This document shows, in pieces, positions 14,198 through 23,983 of a stretch of 57,372 nucleotides of DNA. Numbering within the stretch: position 1 is the stretch's first letter; each line of letters starts with the position of its first letter. The notes under the pieces are model-generated. The model made no database searches and had not been told where the DNA came from. It saw nothing but the letters and a program-made list of their open reading frames with translations. The stretch lies in the NCBI GenBank assembly GCA_028345955.1, contig JAOMEO010000007.1, positions 1 to 57,372 on the forward strand, read 5' to 3'. The position numbers and the translations under genes were made by a program. The DNA is from Candidatus Thioglobus sp. Lineage in GTDB: Bacteria > Pseudomonadota > Gammaproteobacteria > PS1 > Pseudothioglobaceae.

Positions 14198-16054
14198 ATG
14201 CAAATACTCAATCAAATGACAAAATTATTTTTACAGAATAGTAAGGCTGATTTTAGTTTATGTGCCAAAACTTCCCTTGCTCTTTTGACTATTGAAAAGT
14301 TAATTTTTGATAAAAAAATAGATGAAGTCCCATTCATAAATACTCTTATTAATAGTTACTCTATTCGAGATTTTATGAAGAATATTGCCTTTAATGGCGA
14401 GCCTATCCAAGACTTAATGAAAGATACTGCTTGGAATGAGAGGTATGGCAAAAGAATTAATGATGCATATCAGTCATTTATTGAAGAGAACTATGCGAGT
14501 CATGGCGATATTAGTGATGAAGATTTAATTGCAGCTAGGACAATAGCAAGAGAGTTTATAAAAACTGGATTACTATCCAGGATAAAAATTAAAGACGAGT
14601 TTGCTTCTTGGTTTAACAGTTTCTCAAGTCGTCGAACCGCCGATTATGTTATAACTAGGGAGATTTCAGATCTTTTGGTTGAGCTGGCAGATATAACTAA
14701 AAATGATGATGTCTGTATAGAATGGGATTCTGGCGCTCAGCTTGGAATAAGGGCTTCTGAAACTGCATCTAAAGTGGTCCTTGAAACCCCAGTAAAATCA
14801 TGCATACCTTTATTTATAGACCTTCTGACTGAATCGAATATTGCATTTGAATTTTGTGATCCAATAATTAGTCCTAGTGGAGTTTTAGATGGAGAGCTGC
14901 CTCGTTATGACGTCACAATCTCGCATCCACCATTTGGCTTAAAAGGTGAGATTTATAATAAAGCTGTTGAAGGGGATTGGTTTAATCGATTTCCTGAAAA
15001 AACCAGACAAGGTGCAATTTTAGCAATTCAGCACCTAGTATCTATTACTAAAAGAATGGGCGTTATTGCAGTCCAAGACAGCATTCTTTTCTCACCTGGG
15101 GCAGAGCATAAGCTCAGACAAGATTTAATAAATAAAGGCGTTGTTCACTCGGTAATAGCAATGCCAAATAGTCTAATGCCACACACTAATATTGGTTTTT
15201 CAATATTAGTTTTGACACCTTCTAAAAAGAATGATTCGGTTAATTTTATCGACTTAAGAAGTAGTCATTTCTACTCAGGCAATGGAAGAGTAAAAATACT
15301 CAACAATTTTGAAGAAATTATTGGAACAATAGCAGTGTCAAAAGCACAGCGTAAAAATGGTGATTCTGAGTATGTAAAAAACATTATGAATTCTGAAATA
15401 GAATCAAATAACTATAACCTTTCTCCTGGTAGATATGTTTTGAGTGCCGACATTCAGTCAGTCAATAAAATATTGGAAGACAAAGAAACTGTTTCATTGG
15501 GTGATCATATCAAAGTCATAAGACCAAGAGTGCATCGAGTTAGAGTTGATAGTGGGTTAGAAGTGCTGGAAATTGGTGCAGCAGATATTCCTGATAGAGG
15601 CTTCATAGATAATCCATCAAGAGCTGTTCTCCTTGGTGATGTCATACCAAATGATAATTATGCAAAACCAAATGACATTGTACTTATTGTTAAAGGGAGT
15701 ACTGGAAAAGTAGGCATTGTGCCTCCATCTGTTCCAGAGCCTGGAAAGGGAGGATGGGTTGTTGGTCAGTCTGCAATTATTCTTAGAGTCGTTAGTGATG
15801 TAATTGATCCTAATTCTTTATTTGTCTATTTACGTTCAAATATAGGGCAATCATTATTAAAAAGTATTACTGCTGGAAGTACAATACCCTTTATTAAATT
15901 CTCAGACTTGAAGGAGCTTCAAGTAATTATTCCTGATGCTAAAAGAAAGGAAGAAATTAGCAAAATCCTAAAAAGGGAAGACAGTATTAGTAAAGAAATT
16001 AAAGATTTACAAAAAGAGCAGCTTGAACTTAATAAAGATATTTGGAATATATAG
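14198..16054 (+). CDS. Methylase-specificity fusion with degenerate catalytic motifs, 618 aa
   Basis: Built like a type I M-S fusion: an unusual N-terminal ~140 residues, an N6-adenine-methylase-like core (~145-395), then a single target-recognition domain (~405-580; QSAIILRV and GSTIPFIKFSDLKEL are typical) and a C-terminal coiled coil. Both catalytic motifs are altered. Motif I, normally DPxCGSG, reads WDSGAQLG around D177, and motif IV, normally NPPF, reads SHPPF (H243, P244, P245, F246). Catalysis is therefore doubtful. It may bind DNA without methylating it. It lies 84 bp upstream of the intact hsdM. Confidence 0.75.
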   Translation: MQILNQMTKLFLQNSKADFSLCAKTSLALLTIEKLIFDKKIDEVPFINTLINSYSIRDFMKNIAFNGEPIQDLMKDTAWNERYGKRINDAYQSFIEENYASHGDISDEDLIAARTIAREFIKTGLLSRIKIKDEFASWFNSFSSRRTADYVITREISDLLVELADITKNDDVCIEWDSGAQLGIRASETASKVVLETPVKSCIPLFIDLLTESNIAFEFCDPIISPSGVLDGELPRYDVTISHPPFGLKGEIYNKAVEGDWFNRFPEKTRQGAILAIQHLVSITKRMGVIAVQDSILFSPGAEHKLRQDLINKGVVHSVIAMPNSLMPHTNIGFSILVLTPSKKNDSVNFIDLRSSHFYSGNGRVKILNNFEEIIGTIAVSKAQRKNGDSEYVKNIMNSEIESNNYNLSPGRYVLSADIQSVNKILEDKETVSLGDHIKVIRPRVHRVRVDSGLEVLEIGAADIPDRGFIDNPSRAVLLGDVIPNDNYAKPNDIVLIVKGSTGKVGIVPPSVPEPGKGGWVVGQSAIILRVVSDVIDPNSLFVYLRSNIGQSLLKSITAGSTIPFIKFSDLKELQVIIPDAKRKEEISKILKREDSISKEIKDLQKEQLELNKDIWNI

Positions 16055-16063
16055 AAAAAATAT

Positions 16064-16102
16064 AGTTCAATTTAGTTGGTATGATAAATCGTATATTGAA
16101 CT
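16064..16102 (+). promoter_or_regulatory. Inverted repeat upstream of hsdM
   Basis: AGTTCAAT (16064-16071) and ATTGAACT (16095-16102) form a perfect 8-bp inverted repeat with a 23-bp loop in the gap before hsdM. It could be an operator for restriction control or a weak hairpin. No promoter boxes of consensus quality are seen here. Confidence 0.4.
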
Positions 16103-16138
16103 TCTTAAAAATTTAAAAAATCATAGGATTTAAACATT

Positions 16139-17692
16139 ATGTCAAAAAAACAAAAACCAATGGAAGTAGTACTTTGGACTACTGCAAATAAACTTAGAGG
16201 CAAGACAGAACCATCTGAATACAAACATATAGTATTGGGATTAATATTTCTAAAGTTCATAACTGACAAATTTGAAGAGCGCAGACAAGAATTAATTGAC
16301 GAAGGTAAACAAGATTTTTTGGAAATGGTAGAGTTTTATACTATGAAAAACGTATTCTATTTATCCAAAAAATCTCGCTGGAGCTTTATCATAGAAAATT
16401 CAAAGCAAGATGATATTTCTTTAAAAATAGATACTGCTTTGCATACTATTGAAAAAAATAATCCTTCACTCAAGGGCGCCTTACCTGATAATTACTTTTC
16501 ACGCTTAGATATCGATCCTAGCAAGCTCTCTGCTTTACTCGATACTATTAATGATATTGATACCTTAAAAGACAAACAACAAGACATTGTTGGACGTGTG
16601 TATGAATATTTCCTAAGTAAGTTTGCTTTGGCAGAAGGTAAAGGAAAAGGTGAATTCTACACACCTAAAAGTATTGTCAATCTAATTGCCGAAATGATAG
16701 AGCCTTATAAGGGTGTTATTTACGATCCAGCTTGTGGTTCTTGCGGTATGTTTGTGCAATCTATGAAGTTTATTGAAGAACACCATGGCAACAAAAAAAA
16801 TATTTCTATTTACGGACAAGAATACACAGCTACTACCTACAAATTGGCAAAAATGAACTTAGCCATTAGGGGGATTAATGCAAACTTAGGTGCTGTGCCT
16901 GCCGATACATTTGGTAATGACCAGCATAAAGATTTAAAAGCTGATTATATAATGGCGAATCCTCCTTTTAACCAAAAGGAATGGCGTGCTGATGATGAGT
17001 TGTTAGACGACCCACGCTGGAGAGGTTATGATGTGCCACAATCAAGTAACGCCAACTATGCTTGGATACTTAATATGGTTTCTAAATTATCCAATAACGG
17101 AGTGGCTGGTTTTATCTTGGCAAATGGATCGCTTTCTGGCGGAAGTGAAGAATATAAAATTCGAAAGAAACTCATTGAAAACAGATTAGTGGAAGCCATT
17201 GTGATTCTGCCAAGAAAAATGTTCTATACCACTGATATCAGTGTGACGCTATGGATTTTGAACAAAAACAAGTCAGAACGAACGGTAAAACTGAATGATC
17301 AAGTTAAAAATTATCGAAATAGAGAAGATGAAATTTTGTTCATGGATCTTCGACAAATAGGCTCTCCATTTGAGAAAAAATTCACGCAATTTTTACCAGG
17401 AGATATTGAGCGAATTACTAAAACATATCATGATTGGCAACAAGTCAATAATGAATATATAGATATAGCAGAATATACATATTCAGCTTCACTTGATGAT
17501 ATAAGAAAGAAAGATTACTCGTTAGTCCCTAGTAAATATATTGAATTCGTTAACCGAGATGAAAACATTGATTTTGAAGAAAAGATGAGAGTATTAAAGA
17601 GTGAATTTTCTGAATTGCTAAATGCTGAAGAACAATCAAAAAAGGATATCCTAAAGGTATTTAAAGAATTAGGTTATGAGATCGAATTATAA
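16139..17692 (+). CDS. hsdM: Type I restriction-modification methylase subunit
   Basis: N6-adenine methyltransferase of the type I complex (M2S, or R2M2S with HsdR). An N-terminal HsdM helical domain (residues ~8-130) precedes the catalytic core: SAM-binding motif I DPACGSCG from D196 and catalytic NPPF at N274-F277, both intact. QEYTATTYKLAKMNLAIRGI and AGFILANGSLSGG are also typical. Length (517 aa) is normal. The ribosome site AGGA lies about 10 bp before ATG. The gene overlaps hsdS by 17 bp. Confidence 0.95.
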   Translation: MSKKQKPMEVVLWTTANKLRGKTEPSEYKHIVLGLIFLKFITDKFEERRQELIDEGKQDFLEMVEFYTMKNVFYLSKKSRWSFIIENSKQDDISLKIDTALHTIEKNNPSLKGALPDNYFSRLDIDPSKLSALLDTINDIDTLKDKQQDIVGRVYEYFLSKFALAEGKGKGEFYTPKSIVNLIAEMIEPYKGVIYDPACGSCGMFVQSMKFIEEHHGNKKNISIYGQEYTATTYKLAKMNLAIRGINANLGAVPADTFGNDQHKDLKADYIMANPPFNQKEWRADDELLDDPRWRGYDVPQSSNANYAWILNMVSKLSNNGVAGFILANGSLSGGSEEYKIRKKLIENRLVEAIVILPRKMFYTTDISVTLWILNKNKSERTVKLNDQVKNYRNREDEILFMDLRQIGSPFEKKFTQFLPGDIERITKTYHDWQQVNNEYIDIAEYTYSASLDDIRKKDYSLVPSKYIEFVNRDENIDFEEKMRVLKSEFSELLNAEEQSKKDILKVFKELGYEIEL

Positions 17693-18938
17693 GCAACTAG
17701 GACAATTTATAGAAGTTGTTAATATTCGTAACACTGACCTAAAGGGAGAAATGCTTTTGGGGGTGAGTATTAATAAAATATTGATTCCATCTATTGCGAA
17801 CACCGTAGGGACAGATATGTCTACTTATAAATTGATTAAAAGAAATCAGTTTGCTTATGGTCCAGTAACTTCTCGAAATAGTGATCAAATTTCTGTTGCG
17901 CAATTGTTTGAATATGAAAATGCTATTGTCTCGCAATCGTATGTTGTTTTTGAGGTAATTGATACAAAAGAGTTAGAACCAGAATACTTAATGATGTGGT
18001 TTAAAAGACCTGAATTTGACCGATATGCTCGTTTCAAATCGCATGGTAGTACAAGGGAAACCTTTGATTGGAATGAAATGTGTGAAGCTGAACTGCCGAT
18101 CCCATCAATAGAAAAACAACGGGAAATTGTTGAAGAATACAACACCATTGTCAATCGAATAAAGCTAAACGAAAAGCTAAACCAAAAAATAGAAGAAACT
18201 GCACAAGCTCTTTACAAACATTGGTTTGTAGATTTTGAATTTCCAAATGAAAATGGACAGCCATATAGATCATCTGGTGGAAAATTGGTTTATAACGAGG
18301 AGTTTGATCAAGAGATTCCTGAGGGCTGGGAGGTTAAGGACTTAGTTGACTTAGCTACAATTGAAGGAGGCAAGAGAATGCCAAAAGGCTACCTCCTTGT
18401 AAGCACAAAGAATCCACATCCATATATTAAGGTTACGGATATGGGCAATAACAAATTCGTTATGTTAACTCATAAATTTGAGTATGTGCCATCTGAAGTA
18501 CAGAAGGCAATTTCAAGGTACACAGTTAATACAGGTGATTTAATCATTTCTACGGTTGGCTCAATAGGTATTGTTAAGATTATTGAAGAATCACTTGACT
18601 CAGCTAATCTTACAGAGAATTGTAATAAGGTAACTAATATAAATGGTGTAAGCTCAGATTACTTATATCATTTTCTGTACTCGAAAACAGGAAGAGAGGA
18701 AATAAGAATGAGAGATGTTGGAGCGGTACAAGCTAAGTTACCAATGTATAACATTGAATCACTTCCAATTCTATGTCCAGAGGATCGTATCCATGAAATA
18801 TACACAATTGTAATGAACTCGATAAACAACCTTCAAAAAAATTATCAAAAAGAAAACATTCATCTTTTAGAAGTTAAGAATCTAATGTTATCAAGAATAT
18901 CAAAAGTTGAATCTCTAAAAACTGAGCAAGCTATATGA
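17676..18938 (+). CDS. hsdS: Type I restriction-modification specificity subunit
   Basis: Determines the bipartite target sequence. Two target-recognition domains (residues ~5-140 and ~215-370) are each followed by a conserved helical spacer: QREIVEEYNTIVNRIKLNEK with TAQALYKHWFVDFEFP, and the final coil to residue 420. The PEGWEV motif starts the second domain. Length (420 aa) is normal for a full two-domain HsdS. It overlaps hsdM by 17 bp and hsdR by 4 bp. I saw no inverted second specificity gene nearby that would allow shuffling. Confidence 0.95.
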   Translation: MRSNYKQLGQFIEVVNIRNTDLKGEMLLGVSINKILIPSIANTVGTDMSTYKLIKRNQFAYGPVTSRNSDQISVAQLFEYENAIVSQSYVVFEVIDTKELEPEYLMMWFKRPEFDRYARFKSHGSTRETFDWNEMCEAELPIPSIEKQREIVEEYNTIVNRIKLNEKLNQKIEETAQALYKHWFVDFEFPNENGQPYRSSGGKLVYNEEFDQEIPEGWEVKDLVDLATIEGGKRMPKGYLLVSTKNPHPYIKVTDMGNNKFVMLTHKFEYVPSEVQKAISRYTVNTGDLIISTVGSIGIVKIIEESLDSANLTENCNKVTNINGVSSDYLYHFLYSKTGREEIRMRDVGAVQAKLPMYNIESLPILCPEDRIHEIYTIVMNSINNLQKNYQKENIHLLEVKNLMLSRISKVESLKTEQAI

Positions 18939-21900
18939 AATTCACTGAAAAACAATTAGAGCAGGCTTTTATAGAGCTTTTAGGGCAAGAGGATATTCCT
19001 CATGTTTTGGGTGGAGATATTGTTCGTTCAGAAAAAGAAGTTTTAATTAAAGAAGACCTCAAAACCTTTTTACTCAAGCAATACGAAGCCGATAACTTAA
19101 CCGAATCAGAAGTAGAAAAAATCATTAGGCAATTGGAAACCTATTCCTCTTCGGATTTATATGAGAGTAACAAATCCATTATGAAATTACTATCAAATGG
19201 TTTTGCTTTAAAGCGCGAAGATCATTTTCAAAAAGACATTTGGATTTACCTCATTGATTACTCAGAGAGTGATAACAACAACTATAAAATCGTCAACCAG
19301 TTAGAAGTGACAGGTTTTCATAGGCGAATTCCAGATGGTATTCTGTATATCAATGGCTTACCTGTAGTAGTTATTGAGTTTAAGAGCGCTATTCGTGAGA
19401 ATACTACTATTTATGATGCTTATGTACAAATAACTACGAGATACAAGAGAGATATTCCAGAACTTTTTAAATTCAATTGTTTTTGTGTAATAAGTGATGG
19501 CGTCAACAATAAAGCAGGTTCTTTTTTTGCACCATATGAGTTTTATTATGCTTGGCGAAAAATTGAAGGAAAGGATAATGAAGTAGATGGAATTGATTCG
19601 CTTTTTACTTTGATACAAGGAATGTTTCATAAAGAACGTTTGCGAGATATTATTCATAACTTTATTTATTTCCCTGACAACTCTAATAAAGAAGAGAAAA
19701 TTCTTTGTCGTTATCCTCAATATTACGCTACAAATAAGCTGTTTGATAGCATTAAAAATCATCAAAGACCAAATGGTGACGGCAAAGGTGGTACTTGTTA
19801 TGGTGCCACTGGCTCTGGAAAAAGTTTCACAATGCTATTTTTGTGTAGAAAGTTAATGCGGAGTAAACATTTTTCTAGCCCAACTATTGTTTTAATTACT
19901 GATAGAGTAGATTTGGACGTTCAACTATCTTCACAATTTACAAATGCCAAAGGTTTTCTTGGAGATGATAATGTTGAAAGTGTTGAATCAAAGTCGCATC
20001 TTAGAAATTTACTTCAAAATAGACAGAGTGGAGGCGTATTTTTAACAATAATTAACAAATTTACAGAAGATATTCAATTACTTACAGATCGCTCTAATGT
20101 TATCTGTATTTCCGATGAAGCTCACCGCTCACAAATTAACTTAGAACAAAAAGTAAGCTTTACTGAGAAAGGCGTCATAAAACGATATGGTTTTGCTAAA
20201 TATCTACATGATTCATTACCAAATGCTACTTATGTTGGCTTTACTGGCACCCCAATAGATGCAACATTTGACGTTTTTGGAGACATGGTTGACTCCTATA
20301 CTATGTATGAATCAGTTAAAGATGACATCACCGTTCCAATTGTATATCAAGGTAAGGCAGCTAAAGTTCTGCTGAACAACTCTAAGCTCGAAGAAATTGA
20401 AGAATATTATGAAAAATGTTTTGAAGAGGGTTCTAATGAATATCAGATAGAGGCTAGTAAAAAAGCGACCACAAATATGGATGCAATTATTGGAGATCCT
20501 GATGTCATATTAGCTGTCGCAAAAGATTTTATTAAACATTATGAAAATAGAGTTAATGAAAGAACTACTATTAAAGGCAAAGCTTTATTTGTTTGCAGCA
20601 ACAGATTTATAGCTTATGATTTATATAAACAAGTAATTAAATTAAGACCTGAGTGGGCTGAAATTAGAACATGTGCTAAAGATGCTGAATTAAGTGATAA
20701 AGATAAAAGAGAGCTTAAATCTATAGAACAAATAAAAATGGTAATGACACGAAATCAGGATGACCCTAAGGAGATGTATGACTTAATAGGAAATAAAGAT
20801 GAGCTTAAAGAATTGGCTAGACAGTTTAAAAACGAAAAATCAAATTTTAAAATAGCGATTATTGTTGATATGTGGCTTACTGGATTTGATGTGCCATTTC
20901 TGGATACAATGTATATTAACAAGCCAATGCAAAAGCACAACCTTATTCAAACAATTTCAAGGGTCAATAGAAAATTTGAGAATAAAGACAAAGGATTGAT
21001 TGTTGATTATATTGGTATCAAGAAGCAAATGAATTTGGCTCTTTCGCAATTCAATAAGATTGATAGTCAAAACTTTGAAGATATTGAAGAATCAATAGTT
21101 GTTGTTAAAGATAGTTTGGATTTGCTTGCTAAAATATTCCATCAATTTGATAACTCTAAGTACTTTAATGGTACTTCGGTTGAACAGTTAACTACTCTTA
21201 AAAATGCTGTTGAGTTTGTACAAGCAACAAAAGATCTAGAAAAGAGATTCATGGTTCTTGTCAAAAAATTAAAGGCTGCATATAACATTTGTTCAGGATC
21301 AGAAAGGATTACCCCAAGAGACAAAGATCTTACTCATTTCTATTTAGCAGTTCGTTCTATCATATTTAAGTTAACTGGTGGAACTGCGGCTGATTCATCT
21401 CAGATGAATGAACGTGTACGAGAAATGATTCAAGATGCGATTCAAAGCGATGGTGTAGAAGAAATCTTTAAATTGGGTGATGATAAGGAATCTGAAATTG
21501 ATATTTTTAATGAGGATTATCTTGAAAAAATAAAAAAACTTAAACTCCCTAATACTAAAATAAAACTGCTTCAGCAACTTCTAGGCAAAGCGATCGGAGA
21601 ATATAGAAAAGTAAATAAAGTTCAAGGTATTGACTTCATAAATAGATTGCAATCTCTTGTCAATAGGTACAACGATAGGAAAGAAGAAGATATTTTAATA
21701 AGTAATGTACTTGAAGAGTTTACAGATGAGATTATTGATTTATATCATGAGCTAAAGAAAGATATGGATTCTTTTCTTGAAATGGGTATTGATTTTGAAG
21801 AAAAGGCGTTCTATGACATACTAAAGAGTTTAACTGTTAAGTATGATTTTTTCTATGCAGATGATAAGCTAATTGATCTTGCTCAAAAAGTTAAACAAGT

Positions 21901-22081
21901 AGTCGATGATAAAGCAAAATATACTGACTGGAATAACAGAAATGATATTAAAGCTGAACTAAAAGTAGATTTGATAATCCTGCTTGCTAAACATAACTAC
22001 CCCCCTGTAGATAGAGATGAAGTTTATAAGGAAATTTTCGAGCAAGCTGAAAATTTTAAGATGAACAGAGTAATCAATTAA
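18935..22081 (+). CDS. hsdR: Type I restriction endonuclease, motor/nuclease subunit
   Basis: ATP-driven translocase and nuclease of the type I complex. The nuclease motif PD-ExK is seen as D134, E148 and K150 (PDGILYINGLPVVVIEFK). Walker A GATGSGKS covers 290-297 and the DEAH box D394-H397. FTGTP is motif III and ISRVNR motif VI, and a helical C-terminal region binds HsdM. At 1048 aa with all motifs it appears functional. It starts in an ATGA overlap with hsdS and ends the operon. Confidence 0.95.
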   Translation: MKFTEKQLEQAFIELLGQEDIPHVLGGDIVRSEKEVLIKEDLKTFLLKQYEADNLTESEVEKIIRQLETYSSSDLYESNKSIMKLLSNGFALKREDHFQKDIWIYLIDYSESDNNNYKIVNQLEVTGFHRRIPDGILYINGLPVVVIEFKSAIRENTTIYDAYVQITTRYKRDIPELFKFNCFCVISDGVNNKAGSFFAPYEFYYAWRKIEGKDNEVDGIDSLFTLIQGMFHKERLRDIIHNFIYFPDNSNKEEKILCRYPQYYATNKLFDSIKNHQRPNGDGKGGTCYGATGSGKSFTMLFLCRKLMRSKHFSSPTIVLITDRVDLDVQLSSQFTNAKGFLGDDNVESVESKSHLRNLLQNRQSGGVFLTIINKFTEDIQLLTDRSNVICISDEAHRSQINLEQKVSFTEKGVIKRYGFAKYLHDSLPNATYVGFTGTPIDATFDVFGDMVDSYTMYESVKDDITVPIVYQGKAAKVLLNNSKLEEIEEYYEKCFEEGSNEYQIEASKKATTNMDAIIGDPDVILAVAKDFIKHYENRVNERTTIKGKALFVCSNRFIAYDLYKQVIKLRPEWAEIRTCAKDAELSDKDKRELKSIEQIKMVMTRNQDDPKEMYDLIGNKDELKELARQFKNEKSNFKIAIIVDMWLTGFDVPFLDTMYINKPMQKHNLIQTISRVNRKFENKDKGLIVDYIGIKKQMNLALSQFNKIDSQNFEDIEESIVVVKDSLDLLAKIFHQFDNSKYFNGTSVEQLTTLKNAVEFVQATKDLEKRFMVLVKKLKAAYNICSGSERITPRDKDLTHFYLAVRSIIFKLTGGTAADSSQMNERVREMIQDAIQSDGVEEIFKLGDDKESEIDIFNEDYLEKIKKLKLPNTKIKLLQQLLGKAIGEYRKVNKVQGIDFINRLQSLVNRYNDRKEEDILISNVLEEFTDEIIDLYHELKKDMDSFLEMGIDFEEKAFYDILKSLTVKYDFFYADDKLIDLAQKVKQVVDDKAKYTDWNNRNDIKAELKVDLIILLAKHNYPPVDRDEVYKEIFEQAENFKMNRVIN

Positions 22082-22700
22082 CAAATGCAACCAAACAACA
22101 GCCTTCTATAAATTACTTATAGATACTCATAGATATTTATAGATTTTAATGAATTAATTAAGACTCAAGCCTACTCAGCCAAGAGAAGACTATTAATATT
22201 AGTAGGTTACTTTAAGAACTTACTTTAGCAGGGACATCTATAGTATCCGTCAACGATCCGTGCTTGTCATCATGGGTAATGCCCTGCAACCAACTCAACG
22301 GCTATTCGTGATTACCAATGTTGAGTCAGAAAAATTGGAAATTTTTTTATTCCTTTCCTATAGGGGGTCAATCAAATTTACCCCTTATTCCTAAGAAAAA
22401 GTTTTTTATTTTTCCTATAGGGATGGGAACAAAATATATTCTCTCTGGCTGAGAGAAAAAGTCACTCAAAAAATATCTCTAAAATGGCTCTAGAATAGGC
22501 TCTGTAAGGCATTGTCATCAAACCAAAATAAGGTACTTGATATGGGCAAATATGGGACTCTCAGAGGGGTTTTAGAGGTATAAAATAGACTATATTTTAA
22601 GGACTAGTTTAGGAGAAGAAAAAATAGGGTAGGGGGTGTAAAAAATTAACGGGATACCTAATTATAATTGTGATTTACACATGATAAAAATAGCAAAAAA
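22082..22700 (+). other. 619-bp region without a gene
   Basis: No convincing frame on either strand. It holds three ~10-bp phased repeats of TATAGAT/CATAGAT (about 22120-22146), the structured RNA candidate at 22228-22350, two copies of CCTATAGGG (about 22357 and 22415), and a hairpin TTCTCTC-tggct-GAGAGAA (22439-22457). It separates the plus-strand hsd operon from the convergent Schlafen operon and is much longer than needed for two terminators. Confidence 0.6.
22228..22350 (+). ncRNA. Candidate pseudoknotted small RNA
   Basis: Four mutually compatible or competing complementarities fall within 120 nt. GCAGGG (22228-22233) pairs with CCCTGC (22282-22287). CATGGGTAAT (22271-22280) pairs with ATTACCAATG (22311-22320) at nine of ten positions. 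ACTCAAC (22293-22299), in the loop of that stem, pairs with GTTGAGT (22320-22326) just after it, an H-type pseudoknot. AAAAATT-gga-AATTTTT followed by T (about 22331-22349) resembles a weak terminator. No promoter of consensus quality was found. No known family is recognised. Confidence 0.4.
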
Positions 22701-23063
22701 TTATAAGTAGCCACTAGTTGGAACATACGAATTTTTGCCTCTATGGGTAATCCCAAAATCATAAAGCTCATCCATTATTTCTTCATTATTACTATCTTTA
22801 AGTCGATTCTTAAGTCTGCCTAAAATAAATGCCGTATTCGTTGTAGAGCCCATATACCGGTCTGACTCTTTTTCAGTTAGCACAACACCTTTAAAAAAGC
22901 ATTTTAAAGCTTCAGTACTTAAATCGTCACAGCCATCACCTTTATTAAAGTCAAGGACATGTTCCCACCACATATTTTTAGTACTAAAGTTTGATGGTAG
23001 TTGTTCTTTACGACCAATTTCAATAATTTTATGAATTAAATGGTAACTTACTTTATCTATCAT
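22701..23063 (-). CDS. Hypothetical protein, 120 aa, last gene of candidate defence operon
   Basis: Unrecognised soluble protein. Visible features are a helical N-terminus (SYHLIHKIIEIGRKEQ), an acidic middle with FNKGDGCDDLS and a C-terminus with MDELYDFGITHRGKNSYVP. No signal peptide or membrane segment. It lies 46 bp after the methyltransferase gene in the same direction and is probably cotranscribed. A gene of its size at the end of such an operon could be a regulator or immunity factor; nothing in the sequence decides. Confidence 0.6.
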   Translation of the reverse strand: MIDKVSYHLIHKIIEIGRKEQLPSNFSTKNMWWEHVLDFNKGDGCDDLSTEALKCFFKGVVLTEKESDRYMGSTTNTAFILGRLKNRLKDSNNEEIMDELYDFGITHRGKNSYVPTSGYL

Positions 23064-23109
23064 TTATATTAATCCCTTGTCATTCTTGAAATATTTTTTT
23101 TGTTTAGTA

Positions 23110-23976
23110 TTACAGCATATGAATTATTTTTTGAAAGTTTTCACGAACTTTATTTTCGTTATTGCTATTAAAAACAAAACCAGGAAATTTTTCTGCTTGT
23201 TTGGTGTGTTTATTGTAAGTTTGTAAAATCTTTGTCTGACTCATATCTAAATTCCAGTTGTATTCATTTGCGACTTCTAAAGTGGCGAGAATATAAGAAT
23301 GATTACGGGTCAGGCGACCTGTCATGATTAAGTTTGAGTTTTGATTTCCCCATTTTCTCCAGGATTTAATATATGGAGTAATCTTTTCTTTAAAGTCACG
23401 ACAGCAATTTATACAAATTGATACATCTCCAATTTCTTTATATTGATGTTCACTATTAGGCATTTGTAGGTCTTCTAAGTCAAAACCAAAGTCAGAAATG
23501 ATAGTATCGTAACTAGATTGAGGCTTTACCTCTAAATAGTTTCCTGCTATTAAATTAATTCCTGTTAAATCAGTTCCAATGTCAACTAAATTGTGTGCTT
23601 GATCAATGCCCATTAGTCTTAAATTAGGATCCCTGGTTTGTAAAAACTTGATTAATAATCCAAAACCACACCCCATTTCGAGAATAGACTTTGATTTTAA
23701 TAATAATACTTTTTGAGTTGTCCATTCCATTGATTTCTCAATACGAGAATAGTCATGAGAGAATAATAGACACGCTTGTTTTAATGTTTTAGGAATAGAA
23801 TACAAATCAAGCATACTTGCAAAACCATAATATTTTTGTTCCCAGACCTCTTCCAATTTTGTTTTGCCTTCATCATCAAGTGATATAAGGAGTCTATTAT
23901 CAAGTTGTTTAGTCTTGAGATTCTTTTGTAATCCCATTGTCTTTAAAAATGCTTTAACACCAATATTTTTTTTCAT
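23110..23976 (-). CDS. Class I SAM-dependent methyltransferase, ~288 aa
   Basis: A Rossmann-fold methyltransferase: SAM-binding motif I is ILEMGCGFG (about residues 98-106 from this start), acidic motif II LMGIDQAH, and a motif IV-like DTIISDFGFDLE. The motif IV sequence is not NPPY, so a DNA adenine substrate is not indicated. An N-terminal ~95-residue helical region precedes the fold. The substrate could be protein, RNA or a small molecule. ATG 23976 is used; GTG at 24000, overlapping the upstream stop by 17 bp, is also open. Fourth gene of the operon. Confidence 0.75.
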   Translation of the reverse strand: MKKNIGVKAFLKTMGLQKNLKTKQLDNRLLISLDDEGKTKLEEVWEQKYYGFASMLDLYSIPKTLKQACLLFSHDYSRIEKSMEWTTQKVLLLKSKSILEMGCGFGLLIKFLQTRDPNLRLMGIDQAHNLVDIGTDLTGINLIAGNYLEVKPQSSYDTIISDFGFDLEDLQMPNSEHQYKEIGDVSICINCCRDFKEKITPYIKSWRKWGNQNSNLIMTGRLTRNHSYILATLEVANEYNWNLDMSQTKILQTYNKHTKQAEKFPGFVFNSNNENKVRENFQKIIHML

Positions 23977-23983
23977 AAGTAAA

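Noticed and set aside
19358..19765. 135-codon minus-strand frame within hsdR
   Set aside because: AT-rich shadow of a well-supported gene.
22082..22700. CRISPR array
   Set aside because: The repeats seen (about 10 bp, three copies) lack spacers of regular length, and no cas gene is present anywhere in the window.
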